Shown here: positions 1 to 6,095 of the stretch, piece by piece | Numbering within the stretch: position 1 is the first letter of the stretch | Layout of the letters: each line of letters begins with the position of its first letter | From: Actinomycetota bacterium | Lineage (GTDB): Bacteria > Actinomycetota > CADDZG01 > WHSQ01 | Direction of reading: 5' to 3' | NCBI GenBank assembly: GCA_019348445.1 | Contig: JAHWJK010000020.1 | Location: 1 to 17,233, forward strand | DNA length: 17,233 bases | Notes under the pieces: model-generated | Databases searched by the model: none | What the model was told of the DNA's origin: nothing | What the model saw: only the letters and a program-made list of their open reading frames with translations | Translations under genes and position numbers: made by a program

Positions 1-60
1 GGTTCGGGTTCGGGTTCGGGTTCGGGTTCCGGTTCGGGTTCGGGTTCCGGTTCGGGTTCC
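1..60. repeat. Perfectly phased hexanucleotide repeat (10 units of GGTTCG/GGTTCC)
   Basis: Ten back-to-back 6-bp units fill positions 1-60: seven GGTTCG and three GGTTCC. The array may continue beyond the edge. On the minus strand each unit is GAACCC or GAACCG, so the array encodes Glu-Pro dipeptides in the left-edge protein. Unit changes keep the frame. The units differ only at a synonymous base of the Pro codon (CCC or CCG). Confidence 0.95.
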
Positions 61-1154
61 GCGAACTCGAATTGCGCATCTTGTTGCGGCTCGCGTTCGA
101 CTTCGTCAAGCGCGGGGTCGTCGAGCGGCGCGTCGGCTTCGGTCGCCCTCTCTTCAGGCTCTGCGGGCGCGGGGCGCACGCCGTGGCGGCCGCGCGCGCT
201 GCGCTTCTTCGGGAACAACCCGGCACCTGGGTCGCGGTGACGCCCCTTCCTCCGACGCTCTGATGTCCGGTGCGGCTCGTAGGGCGCGATCTCCTCGCGG
301 AACGCGGGCTCGTCGGGAGGTTCGACCTCCTCGAGACCTTCGTAATCCGCGATGGAACGTGCATCGCGCTCATCCTCGTCGTCGACCTCGGCCGCTTCGG
401 CAGCAGGCGGTTCCGCGCCGAGGGCATGTTTGCCGCCCCGCCCGCGGCGCGGCAACACGACCCTGCGGCGGCGACCATGACGCGGCCGGTATGCGGCCTC
501 TTCTTCCGGTTCTTCTTCCGGTTCTTCTTCCGGTTCTTCTTCGGCGTCGACGTCCTTGGTCTGGTGCTCTGCATGCAGCGAATGGCGCCCCGGCGCGCTC
601 TTCGTCGGCAGGACTATCGGCCGCTTGCGGAGGTGCTTACTGCGGCGGCGGCTCGCCGGGCCGGGGAACAGCTCGTCTTCTGGAAGTGGATCGGCGTCCA
701 CGACGCGGTCGTCGGCCGCGTCTGGCCACGGTTCGGGTTCGGGCGCCTGCGGTTCGGATGCGTCCGGTTCGGATGCCTCGGGGTCGATCGGCTCCCGCGC
801 AATCGACTCGAGCGTCTCGTCCTCAGCGTCGTCGGGGGACGCACGAACCGAATGCTTGCCGGGTTTCGAGCTGCGACGAGGAAGAACCACCGCGCGCTTG
901 CGAAGGTGCTTCCTGCTCCGCCGTTGGGCGATCGCCGGTGTGGACTCCTCGAGAAGCGGCTCGCGCTCGGGCTGTTCGTCGACCTCATCGAGTTCCTCCA
1001 TCGGCGCGATCGCTTCGTCTGAGGGAGCCGGTAGTCGTTCGTCGCCGGGCGGACTTTGCGCCGGCGTCTCGCTCATCTCTTCGTAATCGAACGGTCGCAC
1101 CTCCGGAGGCGTGCTCCAGATGTTGCGGGACGACCGGCGTCTTTTCTTGCTCAT
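1..1154 (-). CDS. N-terminal part of a long repetitive charged protein, possibly the cytoplasmic arm of an LCP-family protein (3' end outside window)
   Basis: An open frame of 384 complete codons runs without a stop from an ATG at 1152-1154 to the left edge. The ATG overlaps the nadD stop as ATGA, and a GGAG lies 8 nt upstream (1163-1166). No folded domain is visible. The protein starts with a basic cluster (MSKKRRRSSR). It then alternates four Arg/Lys-rich modules (about residues 77-104, 167-195, 222-246 and 299-327) with acidic linkers, including (EEEP)3EEE at 205-219 and an EP dipeptide tract from 366 to the edge. The modules share a core near R-S-K-H-L-R-K-R-x-V-V-L-P-R-R followed by G-K/R-H. 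No membrane segment appears before the cut. In Actinobacteria the gene after nadD is often an LCP-family glycopolymer ligase (for example near SCO2578 in Streptomyces) followed by rsfS, so a disordered arm ahead of a membrane helix and LCP domain is a reasonable inference. It is not shown. The coding call is firm; the function is unknown. Confidence 0.85.
   Translation of the reverse strand, partial: MSKKRRRSSRNIWSTPPEVRPFDYEEMSETPAQSPPGDERLPAPSDEAIAPMEELDEVDEQPEREPLLEESTPAIAQRRSRKHLRKRAVVLPRRSSKPGKHSVRASPDDAEDETLESIAREPIDPEASEPDASEPQAPEPEPWPDAADDRVVDADPLPEDELFPGPASRRRSKHLRKRPIVLPTKSAPGRHSLHAEHQTKDVDAEEEPEEEPEEEPEEEAAYRPRHGRRRRVVLPRRGRGGKHALGAEPPAAEAAEVDDEDERDARSIADYEGLEEVEPPDEPAFREEIAPYEPHRTSERRRKGRHRDPGAGLFPKKRSARGRHGVRPAPAEPEERATEADAPLDDPALDEVEREPQQDAQFEFAEPEPEPEPEPEPEPEPEPE
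498..542. repeat. 12-bp tandem repeat encoding EEEP units
   Basis: A 12-bp unit (plus strand TTCTTCTTCCGG, circularly permuted) is repeated about three and a half times. It reads on the minus strand as (EEEP)3EEE, residues 205-219 of the left-edge protein. The copies are identical at the DNA level, including the GAA choice for almost every Glu, which suggests recent slippage expansion. It forms the acidic linker between the second and third basic modules. Confidence 0.9.
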
Positions 1155-1777
1155 GCGGATCGCTCCGCTGGCGCGCTATACAGCCCGTGTTGTGCGATGT
1201 AATGCGCCACCTCGCGCGGAACGAGGAAGTCGATCGGCCGGCCGCGCCGCACTCGATCACGGATCTCGGTCGCCGAGATATCGATCCCAGGGATGTGTTG
1301 CACATGCACCTTCGGCAGATCGTCCGACGCGCGGAACTCGTCCAAGGCGGAACCTGGACGGCTCACGGCAACGATCTCCGCGAGGTCACGGACGGTGTCG
1401 AGTTTCTTCCACGTCGATAGGTTGAGGACGGCATCTGCTCCGGCTATCAGGAAGAAACGGACGTCGCTGCCGTAGAAGTCTGCGAGCATCTCGAGCGAGT
1501 CGGCAGTGTAGGTGGGACCTTTCCGGTCGAGCTCCAGCCGTGACACCGCGAACCGCGCCACACCGGCGACCGCGAGCGACGTCATCATGAGCCGGTCCTC
1601 TGCCGGGGCTTCCGAGGTCTTCTGCCACGGGTCGCCCGCAGGCATGAAGACGACACAGTCCAGCGAGAATCCATGAAGGACCTCGGATGCGGCAACGAGA
1701 TGGCCCACGTGGATCGGGTCGAACGTTCCGCCCATCACGCCGATCTTCCGCAACTGATTCGACCTGGCTGCAGACAC
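1151..1777 (-). CDS. nadD: Nicotinate-mononucleotide adenylyltransferase
   Basis: NadD joins ATP and nicotinate mononucleotide to make deaminated NAD (NaAD) and pyrophosphate, the adenylyl-transfer step of NAD synthesis in the cytoplasm. The 208-residue protein has the nucleotidyltransferase signature GGTFDPIHVGH at residues 16-26, with both His of the T/HxGH motif, and the C-terminal phosphate-binding ISATEIR at 167-173. Length fits the family. The start is uncertain. The frame opens with GTG at 1775-1777, which has no clear Shine-Dalgarno. A TTG at 1751-1753 has an AGG about 9 nt upstream and would give a 200-residue protein beginning just before the conserved KIGVMGG. The gene lies 36 bp after proA and overlaps the next gene by 4 bp (ATGA). 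It has no link to proline synthesis; the placement next to proA and obg is the usual actinobacterial order. Confidence 0.95.
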   Translation of the reverse strand: MSAARSNQLRKIGVMGGTFDPIHVGHLVAASEVLHGFSLDCVVFMPAGDPWQKTSEAPAEDRLMMTSLAVAGVARFAVSRLELDRKGPTYTADSLEMLADFYGSDVRFFLIAGADAVLNLSTWKKLDTVRDLAEIVAVSRPGSALDEFRASDDLPKVHVQHIPGIDISATEIRDRVRRGRPIDFLVPREVAHYIAQHGLYSAPAERSA

Positions 1778-1813
1778 CTAACTAGTCAACCCCGAAACGG
1801 CGGCTACGAGACG

Positions 1814-3061
1814 TTATTCGCGCACCTGGCCCTCGCCCCAAACGACGTATTTCGTCGTCGTCAGCTCGCGCAGGCCCATGGGGCCCCTCGCGTGCAGCTT
1901 CTGAGTCGAGATCCCGATCTCGGCCCCATAGCCGAACTCGCCGCCATCGGAGAAGCGCGTAGAGCTGTTCACGAAGATCGAACCGGAGTCGACCTCGGTC
2001 GTGAACCTCCTGGCGGCGCCGACATCGGTCGTGACGATGGCGTCGGCATTGGACGTGCCCCACTCATTGACGTGGTCGATCGCGTCGTCCAGCGAGTCGA
2101 CCACTTTTACCGCCAGGATCAGATCGAGGTACTCGGTCCCCCAATCCTCGTCGGTCGCGGGTCGCGCCTCGGGCCACACCTGGCGCACGCGGTCGTCTCC
2201 TCTGATCTCTACGCCCTTGTCCGAGAGCGCCGCGAGTGCGCCGGGCAACCACTTCTCGGCGAGTTCCGCGTGAACCAGGAGGGTCTCTGCAGCGTTGCAC
2301 ACGCTCGGCCGCGATGTCTTCGCGTTCAGGACGATGTCGGTCGCCATCTTCGGATCGGCCGACCGATCTACATACACGTGGCAGTTCCCGTCGCCGTCGA
2401 TTATGAACGGGACGGTCGCGTTGTCCTCGATCGATCTGATCAAAGCCTGGCCCCCGCGCGGAACCAGCAGATCCACGTAGCCCTTCGCCTGCATCAGCGC
2501 GGTAGCCGAATCGCGACCGGAGTCTTCGATCAGCTGGATCGCCGCGGTCGGAACACCGGCGTTCGTAGCAGCATCGCGAAGCACTTCGACGATCGCTTTG
2601 TTCGACTCCAGAGCCGTCGAAGAACCTCGGAGAACCACTGCGTTCCCCGACTTCAGGCATAGACCCGAGACATCCGCGGTGACGTTAGGCCTTGCCTCGT
2701 AGATCACCGCTACGACGCCGAGCGGCACGCGCACCTGCTCGATCAATAGACCGTTCGGTCGCTTCCATCCTTGAACGACCTCGCCAACGGGGTCGGGTTG
2801 CGCGGCTACGGAACGAAGACCCGCCGCCATACTCGCGATCCGCTTGTCCGTCAGGGTGAGTCGATCGATCAACGTCGTCGACGTCCCGTCCGCTCGCGCG
2901 CGCTCGACGTCTTCGACGTTCGCGTCGCAGAGGTTCCGGGCCGAGGCTTCGAGAGCATCGGCCATGGCGAGCAATGCACGGTCTTTGACCTCGCTCGGAA
3001 GGGTTGCAACCTCGCCTGCGGCCTCCCGCGCGCGACGACAGATCTGGCTGACGTCAGCCAC
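1814..3061 (-). CDS. proA: Gamma-glutamyl phosphate reductase
   Basis: ProA reduces gamma-glutamyl phosphate with NADPH to glutamate-5-semialdehyde, the second step of proline synthesis from glutamate. The 415-residue protein is an aldehyde-dehydrogenase-fold enzyme of normal family length. The catalytic Cys is C255 in RPSVCNAAETLLVH. Other conserved stretches are GVVAVIYEARPNVTAD (115-130), the LVPRGG (199-204) region and the C-terminal HARGPMGLRELTT. The start is GTG at 3059-3061, overlapping the end of proB by 8 bp, with a strong GGAGG (CCTCC on the plus strand, 3071-3075) 9 nt upstream. The overlap with proB suggests coupled production of the two enzymes, which handle an unstable phosphate intermediate. 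Nothing unusual is seen. Confidence 0.97.
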   Translation of the reverse strand: MADVSQICRRAREAAGEVATLPSEVKDRALLAMADALEASARNLCDANVEDVERARADGTSTTLIDRLTLTDKRIASMAAGLRSVAAQPDPVGEVVQGWKRPNGLLIEQVRVPLGVVAVIYEARPNVTADVSGLCLKSGNAVVLRGSSTALESNKAIVEVLRDAATNAGVPTAAIQLIEDSGRDSATALMQAKGYVDLLVPRGGQALIRSIEDNATVPFIIDGDGNCHVYVDRSADPKMATDIVLNAKTSRPSVCNAAETLLVHAELAEKWLPGALAALSDKGVEIRGDDRVRQVWPEARPATDEDWGTEYLDLILAVKVVDSLDDAIDHVNEWGTSNADAIVTTDVGAARRFTTEVDSGSIFVNSSTRFSDGGEFGYGAEIGISTQKLHARGPMGLRELTTTKYVVWGEGQVRE

Positions 3062-4169
3062 GGTCCGGATCCTCCAGGACGATCAGATGGTCGCGGTGGA
3101 TCACTTCTCTTCCTGCCACTCCGCGGGTTCTACGACCCTTCACCGAGTCGAGCTCTTCTGAAGAGAACCGTACCAACCCACGCGCGAAGACCCCGTCGTC
3201 GCGGGATGCGAGATCGACGGTTTCACCGGGCTGGAAGGTGCCGATCACGTCCACCACACCGACGGCGAGAAGGCTCCGGTTGTCGGTTACGACCGCACGC
3301 TTGGCACCTTCGTCGACTACGACGGTCCCGCGCGGCGGCTGACCGAAGGCGATCCAGAGCCGGCGTGCCGAGATCGGGCGCGGATGGGGGTGGAAGTACG
3401 TCCCCGTTCGTTCGCCCCTTGTCGCTCGCGCGACGACGTCCGGCTCGAACGCAGCGGCAACGACAACCCCGACACCGGAGAAGGTCGCGACCCATGCGGC
3501 AGCTACCTTCGAAGCCATGCCGCCCGACGAGATATCGGATCCCCGTCCGCCCGCGGCACGCTCGAGCTCCGGTGTGATGCGCTCGACCTCGTCGATAACC
3601 GGCGCGTCCGGATCGGTGCGCGGATCCGCGGAATGAAGTCCCTTGGCGTCGGTCAAGAGCAGCAACAACTTGGCGCGCACGAGATTCGCGACGAGTGCAG
3701 CGAGCCGGTCGTTGTCTCCGAATCGGATCTCGTCGACGGCGATGGTGTCGTTCTCGTTCACGATCGGAATGGTGCCGAAAGCGAGCAACTTCTCGAGGGT
3801 GTTGCGCGCGTTGAGGTATTGCTGGCGGTGCATGAAGTCGTATCGCGTCAAGAGAACTTGTGCAGCCGTCAGGTCCCGGTCCGCGAGGAGCCGCGAGTAC
3901 GAGTTGAACAGGCGGCCTTGCCCTACCGCAGCCGCCGCCTGTAGCGACGGGATGTCGTTCGGCCGCGACCGGAACCCCAGTGGGTGAAGACCGGCCGCTA
4001 TCGCTCCCGAAGAGACGAGGACGACGTTGATCCCGCCGCCGCGCAGGTCCGCGAGGTCGCTTACGAGCTTCTCGAGTCGATCGTGCTCCGGCTCACCAGA
4101 AGCACCCACCAGCGACGTACTCCCGACTTTGACGACGACCGTCTCGCCGGGTCGAACCTCAGCTCTCAT
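3054..4169 (-). CDS. proB: Glutamate 5-kinase with C-terminal PUA domain
   Basis: ProB phosphorylates glutamate with ATP to gamma-glutamyl phosphate, the first and normally proline-inhibited step of proline synthesis. The frame can be opened upstream to 4244, but I choose the ATG at 4167-4169. It has GAGG 9 nt upstream, overlaps obg by only 11 bp instead of 86, and gives 371 residues, the usual ProB length. In this numbering the amino-acid-kinase domain shows VVVKVGSTSLV near 11-21, VSSGAIAAGL near 53-62, NENDT (138-142), FGDNDRL (150-156), TDAKGL (173-178) and SGGMASK (215-221). A PUA domain follows from roughly 275 to 350. This is the two-domain form typical of bacteria. The 8-bp overlap with proA points to coupled translation. 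Confidence 0.96.
   Translation of the reverse strand: MRAEVRPGETVVVKVGSTSLVGASGEPEHDRLEKLVSDLADLRGGGINVVLVSSGAIAAGLHPLGFRSRPNDIPSLQAAAAVGQGRLFNSYSRLLADRDLTAAQVLLTRYDFMHRQQYLNARNTLEKLLAFGTIPIVNENDTIAVDEIRFGDNDRLAALVANLVRAKLLLLLTDAKGLHSADPRTDPDAPVIDEVERITPELERAAGGRGSDISSGGMASKVAAAWVATFSGVGVVVAAAFEPDVVARATRGERTGTYFHPHPRPISARRLWIAFGQPPRGTVVVDEGAKRAVVTDNRSLLAVGVVDVIGTFQPGETVDLASRDDGVFARGLVRFSSEELDSVKGRRTRGVAGREVIHRDHLIVLEDPDRG
3071..3075 (-). promoter_or_regulatory. Shine-Dalgarno of proA
   Basis: GGAGG on the minus strand lies 9 nt before the GTG at 3061, inside the end of proB. It supports the GTG as the real proA start, with an 8-bp overlap of the two genes. Confidence 0.8.
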
Positions 4170-5430
4170 CGCGAGCAACCTCGCTGCTCTGTTCCGGTTC
4201 GAACTCGAAAGCTGCATCGCCGATCCGAACTTCGTCTCCGGCAACCGCTCCTGTCGCTTGCAACAGTCGTTCGACTCCCATCGCGATCAGACGACGCTGC
4301 ATCCTGAGAACGGCCTCGTCGTTGTCCAAATCCGTCATCGCGACGGCGCGCTCGGGTCGCGTGCCGGTCACCCTCCATGCATCGTCTTCCCGCCGGACGT
4401 CGATCGTGTCGGGGCGGACGACCGTTCGGACGTAGCCCGCTCGCGATGGTGCCTGTTCCCGCGTGTCGGCAACCATGGCTCCCAGCGTCCGCACGAGTTC
4501 GTCGATCCCCTCTCCGGTCACGGCCGAGACGGCCACCGCGTCCGGCCACCGCGCGAGGACATCATCGAGCCGTTCTCTCCCTGCATCGACCTTCGACGCA
4601 ACGACCAGGTGCGGCCGCCTGAGAAGATCGCTATCGAACATTTCGAGCTCCGCGCGAAGCGCGTCGAGGTCCCCGATCGGGTCGCGGTCCATCGCAGCAA
4701 GGTCGACGAGGTACACCAACACCGCGGCCCGCCGGATGTGACGGAGGAACTGGTAGCCCAATCCCCTGCCTTCCGAGGCACCCGGGATCAACCCTGGGAT
4801 ATCCGCGACGACGAACGTGCTGTCCCCGGTCCCCACCACGCCGAGGTTCGGTACCAGCGTCGTGAAGGGGTAATCGGCGATCTTCGGCTTCGCCGCCGAG
4901 ATCCGAGATATCAACGTCGACTTTCCCGCGTTCGGGAAACCGACCAACGCAACGTCCGCAAGGAGACGGAGTTCGAGACGCAGCCACCGCTCCTCCCCCG
5001 GCTCACCTTTCTCGGCGAGCGTCGGCGCGCGGCGCGTGGAAGTGGCGAAGCTCGCGTTGCCGCGTCCTCCACGTCCCCCGCGTGCGGTGACGACCTGATC
5101 GCCCGGATTCGCGAGGTCGGCGATCAGCACATCGTCTTCGAACACGACGGTTCCCGGGGGAACGAGCACGATCCGATCGTGGCCGCTACTGCCATGGCGT
5201 TTCTTGCCCTCGCCGTGCCCGCCTCGCTCCGCCTTTACGTGTGGATGGTCGCGAAGCTCCAGGAGCGTCCCGACGGACGGATCGGCGCGCAAGATGACAC
5301 TCCCACCGTCGCCTCCATCTCCGCCGATCGGACCGCCTTGAGGTTTGTACGGCTCTCGATGCCACGCGACCGCGCCATTACCACCGGCCCCTGCCGCAAC
5401 ATTGATCTTGGCCTCATCGACGAACTTCAT
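4159..5430 (-). CDS. obgE: Obg family GTPase
   Basis: Obg is an essential GTPase that binds the 50S subunit late in assembly and links growth to GTP/ppGpp levels. The 423-residue protein has the three-part Obg layout: a glycine-rich Obg fold (about 1-158), the G domain, and a C-terminal OCT domain (about 345-412), which marks the Gram-positive/actinobacterial form. The G domain shows G1 GFPNAGKS (164-171), G2 around the TT of YPFTTLVPNLG, G3 DIPG (210-213), and G5 SAV (302-304). The G4 motif reads SKVD (279-282) instead of the usual NKxD; see findings. ATG at 5428-5430 lies 18 bp after rpmA with no strong Shine-Dalgarno, so re-initiation after rpmA is plausible. The rplU-rpmA-obg order is one of the most conserved in bacteria and fits a role in ribosome maturation. 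Confidence 0.97.
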   Translation of the reverse strand: MKFVDEAKINVAAGAGGNGAVAWHREPYKPQGGPIGGDGGDGGSVILRADPSVGTLLELRDHPHVKAERGGHGEGKKRHGSSGHDRIVLVPPGTVVFEDDVLIADLANPGDQVVTARGGRGGRGNASFATSTRRAPTLAEKGEPGEERWLRLELRLLADVALVGFPNAGKSTLISRISAAKPKIADYPFTTLVPNLGVVGTGDSTFVVADIPGLIPGASEGRGLGYQFLRHIRRAAVLVYLVDLAAMDRDPIGDLDALRAELEMFDSDLLRRPHLVVASKVDAGRERLDDVLARWPDAVAVSAVTGEGIDELVRTLGAMVADTREQAPSRAGYVRTVVRPDTIDVRREDDAWRVTGTRPERAVAMTDLDNDEAVLRMQRRLIAMGVERLLQATGAVAGDEVRIGDAAFEFEPEQSSEVARDES

Positions 5431-5448
5431 CGGGCACTGCCCGACCCA

Positions 5449-5703
5449 CTAGTCGTCGGAAAGAACGCTGACGACGCGACGTCCGCGCAGATTGTGGAAC
5501 GAAACGCGTCCGGCTGCGGTCGCGAACAAGGTGTCGTCGCCGCCCTTACCAACGTTGAGACCGGGGTGAACCCTTGTCCCACGCTGGCGAACGATGATCA
5601 TCCCCGCCTTCACTTCTTGGCCCCCGTAAGCCTTTACACCAAGTCGTTTCGACTCGGAGTCGCGTCCGTTCCGTGAGGAGGCTGCCCCTTTCTTATGTGC
5701 CAT
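5449..5703 (-). CDS. rpmA: 50S ribosomal protein L27
   Basis: L27 sits in the large subunit, and its N-terminal tail reaches towards the peptidyl transferase centre. The 84-residue product has the normal length and the family core MAHKKGAASSRNGRDSESKR followed by LGVKAYGGQEVKAGMIIVRQRGT and a C-terminal FHNLRGRRVVSV. The protein starts directly at MAHKKG, with none of the extra N-terminal cleavage peptide found in Firmicutes such as Staphylococcus. The ATG at 5701-5703 lies inside the end of rplU (11-bp overlap), so L21 and L27 are probably made in a coupled way. Confidence 0.98.
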   Translation of the reverse strand: MAHKKGAASSRNGRDSESKRLGVKAYGGQEVKAGMIIVRQRGTRVHPGLNVGKGGDDTLFATAAGRVSFHNLRGRRVVSVLSDD

Positions 5704-6046
5704 CGCTCGACCCCTCTTTGTTCTTCGCAGTTCCTCCCGAGAGCTTGATATCGGAGATCTGAATCGTGGTGTAGCGCTGACGATGACCGGTGTGGCGTCG
5801 ATACCCCGTCTTGTTGCGGTACTTGCGGACCTCGATCTTGGCGCCTTTGGCCTCGCCGACTACCTTCGCGAGCACCCGAGCCTTCGTCAGATCCGACTTC
5901 GCCGAACGCGCCTTGCCCTTGTCGTCGACGACGAGGAGCGGCGTGAACTCGAGGTTCTCGCCCGAGTTCTTTACGCGTTCGACTTCGATGACGTCACCCT
6001 TGGCGACCTTGTGCTGCTTCCCGCCGGCGCGGATCACTGCGTACAT
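5693..6046 (-). CDS. rplU: 50S ribosomal protein L21
   Basis: L21 binds 23S rRNA in the large subunit. The product is 117 residues. It begins MYAVIRAGGKQHKV, the standard N-terminus, and carries the conserved signature KIEVRKYRNKTGYRRHTGHRQ near residues 70-90. The tail after TTIQISDIKL is about 15 residues longer than the shortest L21 proteins (SGGTAKNKEGSSDGT), is low in complexity and overlaps the start of rpmA. The ATG at 6044-6046 has a clear AGGGGAG (6051-6057). It opens a new block after the RNase gene with a 49-bp spacer that contains a hairpin. Confidence 0.98.
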   Translation of the reverse strand: MYAVIRAGGKQHKVAKGDVIEVERVKNSGENLEFTPLLVVDDKGKARSAKSDLTKARVLAKVVGEAKGAKIEVRKYRNKTGYRRHTGHRQRYTTIQISDIKLSGGTAKNKEGSSDGT

Positions 6047-6050
6047 GGTT

Positions 6051-6057
6051 CTCCCCT
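6051..6057 (-). promoter_or_regulatory. Shine-Dalgarno of rplU
   Basis: AGGGGAG on the minus strand ends 4 nt before the ATG at 6046. It is among the stronger ribosome binding sites in the window, as expected for a ribosomal protein gene that is not overlapped by the gene before it. Confidence 0.75.
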
Positions 6058-6067
6058 ACAAGGAAAT

Positions 6068-6083
6068 GCCTCCGGTTGGAGGC
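6068..6083 (-). other. Small hairpin in the rng-rplU spacer
   Basis: GCCTCC-AACC-GGAGGC on the minus strand forms a perfect 6-bp stem with a 4-nt loop between the RNase E/G stop and the rplU Shine-Dalgarno. It is followed by ATTTCC, not a run of T, so it is a poor intrinsic terminator. It could be an RNA processing mark, a weak attenuator or a leader element of the L21 operon. The function is inferred only from position. Confidence 0.5.
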
Positions 6084-6095
6084 TCCTACAGGATA

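Noticed and set aside
1..542. Repeats at the left edge as a CRISPR array or a replication/attachment site
   Set aside because: Units are 6 or 12 bp, directly abutting with no spacers, and keep a reading frame. They are coding microsatellites.
263..1420. Plus-strand frames over the repetitive left region
   Set aside because: The minus-strand frame has a proper ATGA overlap with nadD, a GGAG site and repeats that make sense as protein modules. The plus frames give Arg/Ser-rich noise and cross into nadD.
1673..2662. Plus-strand frame of 329 codons opposite proA and the nadD start
   Set aside because: Antisense to a clear proA with catalytic Cys and family motifs. No ribosome binding site or domain supports it.
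4170..4244. Longer proB beginning at 4244
   Set aside because: It would add 25 residues not typical for ProB and overlap obg by 86 bp. The ATG at 4169 has a Shine-Dalgarno and the normal protein length.
4027..5676. Long plus-strand open frame of 549 codons opposite obg and rpmA
   Set aside because: It lies antisense to obg and rpmA, which have full family motifs. The translation has no recognisable domain and is Arg/Asp-rich, as expected from the complement of GC-rich codons.
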